DNA of 64,000 bases from Thalassolituus sp034111725 (GTDB lineage: Bacteria > Pseudomonadota > Gammaproteobacteria > Pseudomonadales > Oceanobacteraceae). Shown one piece after another: positions 1-7,611 of the stretch. Both the position numbers and the translations under genes were made by a program. Every line of letters starts with the position of its first letter. The stretch's first letter is position 1. The notes below the pieces were generated by a model. That model saw only the letters and a program-made list of their open reading frames with translations. It had not been told where the DNA came from and did not search any database. The stretch is from positions 33,749 through 97,748 of the forward strand of contig NZ_JAWUWR010000043.1 in assembly GCF_034111725.1 (NCBI RefSeq), written 5' to 3'.

Positions 1-708
1 CAAGGCGTCGCTAACATAGGCTCGTCGCTACTTGGTGGTATGGCGGGTTGCGCCATGATCGGGCAGTCGATTATTAACGTTAAATCGGGTGGTCGCGGGC
101 GTTTATCAACCTTCTTTGCAGGTTTCTTATTGCTCATTATGGTGGTGTTCTTAGATGACTGGATTGGCCAGATTCCTATGGCTGCTTTGGTGGCCGTAAT
201 GATTATGGTGTCGATTGGTACCTTCTCTTGGGAATCTTTCCGTAATCTAAAACAACATCCGTTATCGACCAATATCGTGATGATTTCAACGGTTGTGGTG
301 GTGGTTGCGACTCACAACTTAGCGTTAGGTGTACTGGTGGGTGTGTTACTGGCCTCACTGTTTTTTGCCAATAAAATTGGCCGCTTTATGGTGGTTAAGC
401 AGGAGCAAGTTAATGCCGACGAACGTGTTTATCGTGTGGTAGGGCAAGTTTTCTTTGCTTCGTCAGATGCGTTTGCTAAGTCGTTTGATTTCCGTGAAGT
501 GGTTACCCGCGTCACCATTGATTTAACGCATGCGCATTTTTGGGATATCACGTCAGTATCCGCACTGGACAAAGTGGTGATCAAGTTCCGTCGCGAAGGT
601 GCGGATGTCGAGCTAATTGGTTTAAATGAAGCCAGTGCCACGATTGTTGATCGATTTGGTGTACACGACAAACCAGAAGAAGTAGAAAAGCTCTTGGCTG
701 GCCACTAA
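1..708 (+). CDS. SulP family anion permease, C-terminal part (5' end outside window)
   Basis: The frame is open from base 1, so this is the last 235 codons of a longer gene. The visible part begins with the conserved SulP stretch GGMAGCAMIGQS, continues through several hydrophobic membrane segments to about visible residue 125, and ends in a cytoplasmic STAS domain (about residues 145-225). SulP proteins move sulfate, bicarbonate or related anions across the inner membrane. The exact substrate cannot be read from this fragment. A universal stress protein follows 36 bases downstream in the same direction, a pairing often seen with SulP transporters, so the two are probably cotranscribed. Family assignment is secure; substrate is not. 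Confidence 0.9.
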   Translation, partial: QGVANIGSSLLGGMAGCAMIGQSIINVKSGGRGRLSTFFAGFLLLIMVVFLDDWIGQIPMAALVAVMIMVSIGTFSWESFRNLKQHPLSTNIVMISTVVVVVATHNLALGVLVGVLLASLFFANKIGRFMVVKQEQVNADERVYRVVGQVFFASSDAFAKSFDFREVVTRVTIDLTHAHFWDITSVSALDKVVIKFRREGADVELIGLNEASATIVDRFGVHDKPEEVEKLLAGH

Positions 709-744
709 GTCGTGGCCATCGCATAAATAACAAGGATAACAATA

Positions 745-1596
745 ATGACTCAGATCGTAGCGTGTATTGATGGATCGGTAATGTCGGGTGCAGTGTGTGA
801 TGCGGCTGCGTGGGCAAGTCAACGTGCGCAGGCGCCACTGAAGTTATTGCATGTGTTGGAAAAAAACGACGTGCCGGCTGCCGCTACCTTGGCGGGTAAT
901 ATCGGTTTGGGTAGTCGCGAAAGTTTGCTGCTAGAACTGGCTGAGTTAGATGAAAAACGCAATAAGTTAGCGCTTGAGCATGGCCGTGACTTGTTAGATG
1001 ACGCTGAGATACGCAGTAAAGCTGATGGCGCGATCGAAGTAACTAAGCAACAGCGCCACGGTCATTTGCTGAATACTTTAATGGAAGGTCAAGATGATAT
1101 TCGCCTGTTGGTAATCGGGCGCCAAGGTAATAGCCATAAGCCGTTAGCGCATACGATTGGTAGTCATTTGGATGATGTGATTCGTAGTTTGCACAAGCCC
1201 ATTTTAGTCGCGATGAACGATTTCAAAGCACCACAATCGTTCATGGTGGCTTTTGATGGTAGTGAAACAGCACAACGAGCATTAGATGCTTATGCCAACA
1301 GTACGGTACTGGTTGGTTTGCCGTGTCATCTCGTTATGGTTGGACATGATGACGATGCGCACCAGCAAAAATTAGAGTCCGCGGCAGTTCTGCTTCGTAG
1401 TCGCGACTTTGACGTTACTGTGGCGCACTTAAGTGGCGATGTTCAGCCGGCATTAGCCGCCTATCAAGCTGAGCACGATATAGGCTTGATGGTGATGGGC
1501 GCTTACGGCCATTCTCGTATTCGTCAGTTCTTTGTGGGTAGTCATACGCGCAAAATGGTGAGCGAAAGCCAAATTCCCCTGTTGCTACTGCGTTAA
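745..1596 (+). CDS. Tandem-domain universal stress protein (UspA family)
   Basis: The 283-residue cytoplasmic protein has two Usp folds, about residues 1-150 and 155-283. The second ends in the nucleotide-binding signature GAYGHSRIRQFFVGS (G-2x-G-9x-G-S), which suggests ATP binding. The first copy has a weaker equivalent around VIGRQGNSHKPLAHTIGS. A good ribosome binding site (AAGGA) precedes the ATG. It follows the SulP permease closely and is probably in its operon. Usp proteins help cells survive stress and growth arrest; no specific partner or ligand can be inferred here. There is no membrane segment or signal peptide. Confidence 0.88.
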   Translation: MTQIVACIDGSVMSGAVCDAAAWASQRAQAPLKLLHVLEKNDVPAAATLAGNIGLGSRESLLLELAELDEKRNKLALEHGRDLLDDAEIRSKADGAIEVTKQQRHGHLLNTLMEGQDDIRLLVIGRQGNSHKPLAHTIGSHLDDVIRSLHKPILVAMNDFKAPQSFMVAFDGSETAQRALDAYANSTVLVGLPCHLVMVGHDDDAHQQKLESAAVLLRSRDFDVTVAHLSGDVQPALAAYQAEHDIGLMVMGAYGHSRIRQFFVGSHTRKMVSESQIPLLLLR

Positions 1597-1674
1597 TCGA
1601 ATTCGCCAGTTATTGAGGGTGACTTTTATGGTTTGTTCGGTGTCTGATGCCAACTTACTTGTTGGAGAGCTTGG

Positions 1675-2283
1675 GTGACGGGGGATTTCTTGCAGGTGAG
1701 CGAGCGCGAAGTCGTAGAGTTGCGTCAGCAGATGCTGGCGTTTACTCGGCTGCAATTAGCTAATGATTTCGCTGCTGAAGACATTGTGCAAGAAGCGCTT
1801 GCCGGCGCTTTAAAAAACGCGGCTTCCTTTACTCGCCAAGCGAACTTAAAGACTTGGGTCTTTGCCATTCTAAAACACAAAATAACCGATCACCTGCGCC
1901 GCCAATATCGTGAGCCACAGCAAGACTCATTAGATGAGTGTAAGAATTGTGGTCATTCAGACGACCAAATATTTAATAACGAATTGTTTGATGATCGTGG
2001 CCATTGGCATGCGGACGCAAAGCCTCAGCGCTGGGGAGATGCTGATCGAATGGTTCATGATGAGCAATTTTGGCGAGTGTTTGATACGTGCTTAGCTGGA
2101 TTGCCGCCAGAGCAAGGTCGAGTATTTATGATGCGCGAATTTATTGAACTGGATAGCGACGAGATTTGCGCTGCGCTGCAGCTAAGTACCAGCAACCTTC
2201 ATGTGTTGCTATACCGTGCACGTTTACGTTTACGTGAATGTTTAGAAGATAGCTGGGTCAAGGCTGGAGAGAAAAGATCATGA
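1675..2283 (+). CDS. ECF-like RNA polymerase sigma factor (TIGR02943-type)
   Basis: The 202-residue protein has sigma region 2 (about residues 20-80, with AAEDIVQEAL and LKTWVFAILKHKI) and region 4 (about 145-195, with LPPEQGRVFMMREF and a helix-turn-helix). The linker between them carries CKNC and GHWH and is rich in tryptophan, which I associate with the sigma group found next to zinc-finger anti-sigma factors and copper-RiPP genes. The start is a GTG with GGAG seven bases upstream. The stop overlaps the next ATG (ATGA), so sigma and anti-sigma are translationally coupled. It probably activates the downstream hvfA-like gene. Its inducing signal, perhaps copper or oxidative stress, is inferred from family context. 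Confidence 0.85.
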   Translation: MTGDFLQVSEREVVELRQQMLAFTRLQLANDFAAEDIVQEALAGALKNAASFTRQANLKTWVFAILKHKITDHLRRQYREPQQDSLDECKNCGHSDDQIFNNELFDDRGHWHADAKPQRWGDADRMVHDEQFWRVFDTCLAGLPPEQGRVFMMREFIELDSDEICAALQLSTSNLHVLLYRARLRLRECLEDSWVKAGEKRS

Positions 2284-2477
2284 TGAATTGCGAACAAGCC
2301 ACTCAGCTTTTATCCGTCGGGATGGAACGAAAGCTAAAGTTAAAGGAGCAAGCTGAGCTGAAAATGCATCTTTTGATCTGCTCTGGCTGTCGTCAATTTG
2401 GCCAGCATGTGCAGCAATTGCGTACTATTATTCGAGCGACTAAAGATAGCTCTGATGAGCCGGAAGAAAAAAAATAA
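2280..2477 (+). CDS. zf-HC2 zinc-finger anti-sigma factor
   Basis: This 65-residue soluble protein contains the zinc anti-sigma pattern H-x3-C-x2-C (HLLICSGC, about residues 30-37), with a further cysteine near the N-terminus (MMNCEQA). Such proteins hold their cognate ECF sigma factor inactive and release it when the zinc or thiol site changes. The ATG overlaps the sigma-factor stop codon. There is no membrane segment, so sensing would be cytoplasmic. It is short for an anti-sigma factor but typical of the small zf-HC2-only type beside this sigma class. Confidence 0.82.
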   Translation: MMNCEQATQLLSVGMERKLKLKEQAELKMHLLICSGCRQFGQHVQQLRTIIRATKDSSDEPEEKK

Positions 2478-2578
2478 AAAAATCTGTAAGAAACTTCAGG
2501 CGCTTGCGATTAAGTAAGTACCAGAACCTAAATACGCCTTGTGCGTCTGGCCATTTAATCCGAATAGAGAGTCTTATC

Positions 2579-2923
2579 ATGAAAAAAAATACTAGTACCC
2601 TAACGTCTGCTTTGTCTGCTGCTGTTCTTCTTGGTGCATCTGCGGCGTCGTTTGCAGCTGAAAATCCATTTGCTTCTCAATCACTTACTAGTGGATATCA
2701 GGTTGCTGAAAAAGCAGAGATGGAAGGCAAGTGCGGTGGTAAAACAGAAATGAAAGGTAAGTCGGAAGCCGAAGGCAAGTGCGGCGGTAAGTCAGAAGCT
2801 GAAGGCAAATGCGGCGGTAAGGCTGAAATGAAAGGCAAAGCTGATGCTGAAGGTAAATGTGGCGGCGACAAAGCAAAGAAGGAAGGTAAGTGCGGCGAAG
2901 GTAAGTGCGGAGCTGCTAAATAA
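2579..2923 (+). CDS. HvfA-like copper-binding RiPP precursor with EGKCG repeats
   Basis: The 114-residue protein starts at the ATG before a lysine-rich signal peptide (MKKNTSTLTSALSAAV, cleavage after about ASFAA), so export to the periplasm is likely. The mature part is low-complexity and contains six EGKCG motifs (EGKCGGK, EGKCGGK, EGKCGGK, EGKCGGD, then EGKCGEGKCG). All six cysteines lie inside these motifs. HvfA-type precursors have this motif modified by a DUF692 (MNIO) enzyme with a partner protein to oxazolone/thioamide pairs that bind copper. An upstream in-frame ATG at 2504 would add 25 residues before the signal peptide and is rejected. No DUF692 or partner gene lies nearby, so whether the peptide is modified is open. 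Confidence 0.82.
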   Translation: MKKNTSTLTSALSAAVLLGASAASFAAENPFASQSLTSGYQVAEKAEMEGKCGGKTEMKGKSEAEGKCGGKSEAEGKCGGKAEMKGKADAEGKCGGDKAKKEGKCGEGKCGAAK

Positions 2924-2946
2924 TTGAGCATTTGGCTTAGTCAATG

Positions 2947-2977
2947 ATTACGCACAGGGCCTGTCTCCGTGCGTAAT
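2947..2977 (+). other. Intercistronic hairpin between hvfA-like and hvfX-like genes
   Basis: ATTACGCAC (2947-2955) pairs with GTGCGTAAT (2969-2977), with a possible inner GG/CC extension. No T-run follows, so it is not a classic intrinsic terminator. It sits in the 69-base gap between the two genes. It could stabilise the precursor-gene 3' end so that the peptide is made in excess over its membrane partner. Confidence 0.55.
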
Positions 2978-2992
2978 TGATAAGGAATATCT

Positions 2993-3610
2993 ATGAGTTT
3001 TTTGGTTGAGCAGTACCGTCATATTCAAGCGGTTGGACAGCGTTTACAGCACCTGGATGGCTTGCCGCCATTACTACTGCGCTTGTATCTTGCACCGATT
3101 ATGATGCAGGCAGGATGGAATAAGCTGTCGCATTTTTCTGACACAGCTGCGTGGTTCGGTAATCCAGATTGGGGGTTGGGTTTGCCTTTTCCTGAGCTGA
3201 TGGCGGCGCTAGCAACGGGTACAGAATTAATCGGCGGGGCTTTATTGGTGGTTGGCCTTGCTACACGCTGGGTGAGTATTCCTTTGCTATTCACCATGCT
3301 GGTTGCTGCGTTTTCGGTGCATTGGGAAAATGGATGGTTGGCGATTGCTGATGGTAGTAGTTGGTTGGCAAATGATCGCGTACTTGAGGCAGGAGAGCGT
3401 TTAAGCCGCGCCAAAGATATTCTGCAAGAATACGGCAATTACGATTGGTTAACGGGTCGTGGTAGCGTGGTGATTTTAAATAACGGTATTGAATTCGCCG
3501 CTACTTATGCACTTATGTTGTTGGTGTTGATTACTAATGGTGGTGGTCGCTACACCAGCATTGATTATTGGATTGCGCGGTTTGCTGGAGTGTTACCAGC
3601 AAAGCGCTAA
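2993..3610 (+). CDS. DoxX family membrane protein, HvfX-like
   Basis: The 205-residue inner-membrane protein has the DoxX core of four helices: LLLRLYLAPIMMQAGWNK near residue 30, then segments near 75-95, 97-115 and 165-180. A long soluble insert between helices 3 and 4 contains HWENGWLAIA and YDWLTGRGS. That insert is characteristic of the DoxX subtype (HvfX) encoded with EGKCG-repeat RiPP precursors. The gene follows the precursor by 69 bases with a RBS (AAGGAA). DoxX proteins in such operons are thought to assist export, maturation or electron transfer; the molecular role is not established. Confidence 0.8.
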   Translation: MSFLVEQYRHIQAVGQRLQHLDGLPPLLLRLYLAPIMMQAGWNKLSHFSDTAAWFGNPDWGLGLPFPELMAALATGTELIGGALLVVGLATRWVSIPLLFTMLVAAFSVHWENGWLAIADGSSWLANDRVLEAGERLSRAKDILQEYGNYDWLTGRGSVVILNNGIEFAATYALMLLVLITNGGGRYTSIDYWIARFAGVLPAKR

Positions 3611-3622
3611 GCGCTTGCTGGT
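3595..3622 (+). terminator. Hairpin over the hvfX-like stop codon
   Basis: ACCAGC-A-AAGCGC and GCGCTT-GCTGGT flank the TAA stop and form a near-perfect stem with one bulged A and a TAA loop. No T-run follows. It lies between two converging genes and may mark or protect the 3' end of the sigma-hvf transcript. Confidence 0.4.
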
Positions 3623-3636
3623 ATCGAGTTGGATTG

Positions 3637-4548
3637 TTACGGTACTTTTGCTTCCGCATACGGGTTCTTTTGCCCTTCGGGCCGACGCTTAAAGCGTTTG
3701 TAAGTCCATTGATACTGAGCTGGTGCTATCTTAATTAACTCTTCGATAGATTGGTTCATTGATGTGGCGCAGGTGCGGGCATCGTCGGAGTAAATACCGT
3801 CTTCCGCAGCGGTAAAATGCAAATCAAAGCCTTCGGCATTAGGGAGTCGCTTGGCAAACGCGTAGATCACCTGTGCACCCGTTTTTTGAATCATTTCATG
3901 CGGCAATTTCGGCGTCAGGGTTTCTACTCCCATAAATGGCGCGAATACTCCGCTTTTTAGGCGGGGTTCTTGATCAGGTAAGAAGCCGACTGTGCCACCT
4001 TGTTCTAACACAGAAAACAAGGCCGCAACGCCGTCTCTGGTGGTGGGAACAAGCTTACAACCAACGGTTTCTCGGCGCTCCACCATCCACTCATTAAAAA
4101 CTGGGCTTTTAGCTGGACGGTACATGATAGTGACAGGGCACTTGCTGGAAATGTAATTGTTCAGAATTTCCCAGTTGCCCAAATGTGGAGCCAATATCAG
4201 TAACCCGCGCTCATCTTTGATGCCTGCTTCGACCAATTCCTCTCCGTATACAGTACGAACCAGTTTTAATCCTTTGGCCGTTTCATAACCCCACATCGGG
4301 CCCATTTCGGCGCCGACCATGCCATTTTGGATTAGGGTTTCTTGTACCAGTAGGTCTCGTTCTGCAACCGACTTGTCTGGGTAAGCCAAACCTAAGTTCA
4401 CGCGTGCAACTTCTCGGGCACGAGTGCGACGCCCCCAAAGATAGATCCCGACTCGACGACCAATCTTCTGAGCCGTGGGTAGTGATACTCGTCCGAGTAG
4501 CTTGATCACGGCGATCATTAAGTAACCAATTATATTTTTCACGGGCAT
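3637..4548 (-). CDS. LpxL/HtrB-type lysophospholipid (lipid A) acyltransferase
   Basis: The 303-residue protein belongs to the HtrB/LpxL/MsbB family, which adds secondary acyl chains to lipid A at the inner membrane. A hydrophobic N-terminal anchor is followed at about residues 118-125 by the catalytic HX4D/E motif, here HLGNWE. The substrate-binding stretch IMYRPAKSPVF and the FLPDQEP segment are also present. Length matches the family (300-330). It is transcribed alone, convergent with the hvfX-like gene. Which acyl position or chain it transfers cannot be read. Confidence 0.88.
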   Translation of the reverse strand: MPVKNIIGYLMIAVIKLLGRVSLPTAQKIGRRVGIYLWGRRTRAREVARVNLGLAYPDKSVAERDLLVQETLIQNGMVGAEMGPMWGYETAKGLKLVRTVYGEELVEAGIKDERGLLILAPHLGNWEILNNYISSKCPVTIMYRPAKSPVFNEWMVERRETVGCKLVPTTRDGVAALFSVLEQGGTVGFLPDQEPRLKSGVFAPFMGVETLTPKLPHEMIQKTGAQVIYAFAKRLPNAEGFDLHFTAAEDGIYSDDARTCATSMNQSIEELIKIAPAQYQWTYKRFKRRPEGQKNPYAEAKVP

Positions 4549-4641
4549 GTCTCTTTAGCAGGAGCTGGAAGTTTACGGTTTGGTGACAAATGCGCAAGGT
4601 ATGCCACTGTTTCCATTTGGCCCGTTAGTGTCATATAGCTC

Positions 4642-4650
4642 TGCTACACT
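4642..4650 (+). promoter_or_regulatory. Candidate extended -10 promoter element
   Basis: TGCTACACT is an extended -10 (TGnTAnnnT). The same nine bases occur in front of rpoH. No good -35 is visible. A start about 7 bases downstream would give a roughly 20-base leader to the ATG at 4678 and would exclude the upstream TTG at 4654 as start codon. Confidence 0.4.
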
Positions 4651-4677
4651 GAATTGGAACAAAAACATGGCCTTTAT

Positions 4678-6324
4678 ATGCTTAATATCGAAAGCTCGCT
4701 CAGTAGTAAACGCATTCTCATTGTTGATGATCTGGTGCAAGCACGATCGTCGCTGAAGAATATGATGGGGATTATTGGCGCGCAGAGTATCGATACTGCC
4801 ACCGATGGTCGTGAGGCTATGGAGTTGATTCTAGAAAATGATTACGACCTGGTGCTGTCTGACTACAACCTTGGAAAGGGCAAAGATGGTCAGCAAATAC
4901 TAGAAGAAGCGCGTTTCTCCAATCGGCTAAAGGCAACGGCACAATTTATATTAGTTACTGGTGAAAATGCGGTCGAACGCGTAATGGGCGCATTGGAATA
5001 TGAACCGGATGCCTATATTACCAAGCCATTTACTCTCAGCATGCTGCGCGAGCGCTTAAAGCGTATTTTTCATACCAAAGAAGAGCTACGTCCGATTAAT
5101 GAAGCGATTGAGAGCGGTGACATTAGTCAAGCTATTGAGATAGCGAACTTCTTGCTGGAAAGTAAGCCACGTTTATTGCTGCCGGTGTCACGTATTCTAG
5201 GTAAGTTGTATATGCGACAGGAGCGTTATGAAGAGGCTCTGTATGTATATTCGCAACCGCTCAATACTCGCATGGTGTCATGGGCGCGGTTAGGCCAGGC
5301 CATCTGTATGCATTATTTAGGCGACTCTCTGGGCGCACTTGCGTTAATACGGCAAACCTTGGTTGATTACCCGATGTATGTGCAATGCCACGACTGGGCT
5401 GCGCGTATTTTATTGGCTCTAGGCAAACCAGAAGAAGCCCAGGAGCAGCTGGAGCTAGCAGCTGCCATCTCGCCGCGTGCCGTATTGCGGCAAATGGAGC
5501 TTGGTTATTTAGCATCGCAAAATGGTGACCACAAAATTGCTGAAGTTGCTTTTGAGCAGTCGATACGTTTAGGCCGTCACTCCTGCTATAAAGCTTCGGG
5601 CAACTATTTACAGTTTGCCCGTGAACTACAACACGGTCTTACCTCAGAAAAAACTCGAGATAATATTAACCTGCGCAATAAAGCTTTGCGTGCGATTGAT
5701 GAGTTGCGTCAAGAGTACTCGGGCCATGTTTCCATTATGTTTGACACGTGTATCGTTGAAGGCAAAACCTATACAGCGGTAGCTGAAAGCGACAAGGCTA
5801 AAGAAGCCGTTGATCGCGCCGAAAGTATGCTAGCTCGAATTCAAACGCCAACACCTGATCAGCGGTTATCGATGACGGAAGCTTTTATTGATACTGGACA
5901 GCATGTAAAAGCTAAAGACTTGATGAATACCATGCGTGATTCTAAGGCAAGTAACCTAGCGCAAAATGCGTTGGATAAATTACGAGCGTTAGAAGATAAA
6001 CTTAATGCGATGACGATTCGTGAACATACCGCCAAGTTAAATGCCGAAGGTGTGTCATTGTACGAGCAAGGCAAATTGATGGAAGCCATCGAGGTCTTCG
6101 ATCAAGCAGTGAAGTACGATGAAGTTGGCGTGAGTGTCTTACTGAACGCGATTCAGGCTAAGGTCAGTCATATTGAACGTACTGAGTTGGATATACGCCA
6201 GTTAAAAGATTGCTACACGCTTTTTAAACGGATTGGGAACGTAGGCCATTTGGATGAGCGCTATGATCGTTATGACCGTTTGAAAACCACCTGCATTCGG
6301 TTAAAACGCGCCGCTGGATTATAG
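4678..6324 (+). CDS. Response regulator with receiver domain and TPR repeats
   Basis: The 548-residue cytoplasmic protein has an N-terminal receiver domain (about residues 10-130): acidic pair D17-D18, phospho-acceptor D62 in LVLSDYN, T94 and K116 in ITKPF. The rest (about 140-548) is helical with TPR-like repeats, for example ERYEEALYVYSQPL, GKPEEAQEQLELAAAI and EGVSLYEQGKLMEAIEVFD. There is no DNA-binding or enzymatic output domain, so output is probably protein-protein interaction. A histidine kinase lacking a sensor domain follows 62 bases downstream and is the likely partner. The ATG at 4678 is preferred over TTG at 4654 because of the promoter position. Confidence 0.85.
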   Translation: MLNIESSLSSKRILIVDDLVQARSSLKNMMGIIGAQSIDTATDGREAMELILENDYDLVLSDYNLGKGKDGQQILEEARFSNRLKATAQFILVTGENAVERVMGALEYEPDAYITKPFTLSMLRERLKRIFHTKEELRPINEAIESGDISQAIEIANFLLESKPRLLLPVSRILGKLYMRQERYEEALYVYSQPLNTRMVSWARLGQAICMHYLGDSLGALALIRQTLVDYPMYVQCHDWAARILLALGKPEEAQEQLELAAAISPRAVLRQMELGYLASQNGDHKIAEVAFEQSIRLGRHSCYKASGNYLQFARELQHGLTSEKTRDNINLRNKALRAIDELRQEYSGHVSIMFDTCIVEGKTYTAVAESDKAKEAVDRAESMLARIQTPTPDQRLSMTEAFIDTGQHVKAKDLMNTMRDSKASNLAQNALDKLRALEDKLNAMTIREHTAKLNAEGVSLYEQGKLMEAIEVFDQAVKYDEVGVSVLLNAIQAKVSHIERTELDIRQLKDCYTLFKRIGNVGHLDERYDRYDRLKTTCIRLKRAAGL

Positions 6325-6386
6325 AGTGTGTTTTGTAGGGGGCGGGCGTGTGATGCGAAGTATTGTGATTGGCCCTAAGGAAAATT

Positions 6387-7046
6387 ATGAAATTTGAGCA
6401 ATTGGCCGCGGCGGTGATCCATGATGTGAAAAACCAGTTGCAGTCATTGATGGATGAAGAGCAACTAGCACTAGAGCAGTTGCCTGATCAATACCGCAGT
6501 ATTGTTGAACCCATTTTGCAGCGCACCAGCCGTTTAAAAGACGACGCTTTGCAACTGGTGATTTTGTTTCGCCTTGGTCAAAACCGCCCATTTCCTATGG
6601 ATGATGCTTGGCCTAGAGACACCGCTAACGACGCAATTGAGGCTGCTGCCATTCAATTTCCTAGCGTTAAGTTAGTCAATGACATCGATGAAGATTGCCA
6701 AGGATTTTATAACGAAAATCTAATCCACCTAGCCCTAATGACATTAATTACTAATAGTGCTCAAGCTGGGGCGACTAGCATTACACTGAAGGCCGAAGAA
6801 GTTGATCAAGATTCCGGGCGTTTGTGCATTCAAGTGATCGATAATGGCCCTGGGTTTTCAAAAACGATGTTAGAAACTCAGGGCGAGAGTGCCGATGAAC
6901 ATAGTAGTCATGACGATGGTACGGGCTTAGGTTTGTATTTTGTAAAACTCATTGTTGAGCACCACAAAGCATCTATTCAAGGAGCTTCTGTAGTGCTGAC
7001 TAACAACTCGAAAAAAGGCGCGTGCGTTACCCTTAATCTGGCTTAA
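6387..7046 (+). CDS. Soluble histidine kinase (partner of the receiver-TPR protein)
   Basis: The 219-residue protein has no membrane segment or sensory domain. The probable phospho-accepting histidine is H12 in IHDVKNQLQSL. The ATPase part shows the N box (LITNSAQAG), G1 box (DNGPGF) and G2 box (GTGLGLYFVK). AAGGA sits 5 bases before the ATG at 6387, so the TTG at 6369 is not used. The 3' end overlaps the converging rsmD gene by 14 bases. With so little N-terminal sequence, input must come from another protein, perhaps through the TPR regulator upstream. Confidence 0.83.
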   Translation: MKFEQLAAAVIHDVKNQLQSLMDEEQLALEQLPDQYRSIVEPILQRTSRLKDDALQLVILFRLGQNRPFPMDDAWPRDTANDAIEAAAIQFPSVKLVNDIDEDCQGFYNENLIHLALMTLITNSAQAGATSITLKAEEVDQDSGRLCIQVIDNGPGFSKTMLETQGESADEHSSHDDGTGLGLYFVKLIVEHHKASIQGASVVLTNNSKKGACVTLNLA

Positions 7047-7611
7047 CGGTAATTGCTGGATGTTCCGCAACTTCAAACAAGCGAAAATAAAACTCCTTGG
7101 TATTCTTGCACTTCAATTCATCCCAATGGGACGGGAACTGAGGTTTTAAGGTGGCTTCATGTTCGATGTAAATCAAAGCGCCCGGTAGGAGCTGCAGGCT
7201 ATCCATTGCCGGTTGCAATAGATTCTTACCGAAGGGGGGGTCTAGAAATACCAAATCAAAGGGTTCTGGATTCTGCGTCAGCCATATCAATGCGTCACCG
7301 GCCCATACTTGTGCATTGCTAGCGCCTAAGGTCTGTAGGTTTTCTTTCAATTGCATTGCGGCTGCAGGGTGCTTCTCTAAAAAAACAACCTCTTTTGCGC
7401 CACGCGATAGCGCTTCGAATCCAAGTGCACCGCTACCCGCAAAGGCGTCTAACACACGACAGCCCTCTACGTCATGTTGCAACCAATTGAATACGGTTTC
7501 GCGCACGCGATCCATCGTCGGGCGTAGGCCATCAATTGCAGGAAAGCGTAAACGACGAGAGCGCCATTCACCGCCAATGATACGAAGTTGATGATGCGAA
7601 ATTTTGCTCAC
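7033..7611 (-). CDS. rsmD: 16S rRNA (guanine(966)-N(2))-methyltransferase RsmD
   Basis: The 192-residue protein has the RsmD layout: RIIGGEWRSRRL at the N-terminus, the SAM-binding VLDAFAGSGALGFEALSRGA and the catalytic DPPF (VFLDPPFGKNLL). It methylates G966 in helix 31 of 16S rRNA in the 30S subunit. The start codon overlaps the stop of the upstream unknown gene by 4 bases (ATGA), so the two are coupled. Its place next to ftsY-ftsE-ftsX matches many gammaproteobacteria. Confidence 0.93.
   Translation of the reverse strand: MSKISHHQLRIIGGEWRSRRLRFPAIDGLRPTMDRVRETVFNWLQHDVEGCRVLDAFAGSGALGFEALSRGAKEVVFLEKHPAAAMQLKENLQTLGASNAQVWAGDALIWLTQNPEPFDLVFLDPPFGKNLLQPAMDSLQLLPGALIYIEHEATLKPQFPSHWDELKCKNTKEFYFRLFEVAEHPAITVKPD

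Noticed and set aside
2688..2931. Proline/leucine/histidine-rich reading frames on the minus strand over the hvfA-like gene
   Set aside because: They mirror the repeats of the plus-strand precursor, which has a signal peptide and a coherent cysteine motif; the antisense products have no features.
4283..4597. 104-codon minus-strand frame over the acyltransferase start
   Set aside because: It is a shifted-frame shadow of the LpxL-type gene with no protein-like pattern.
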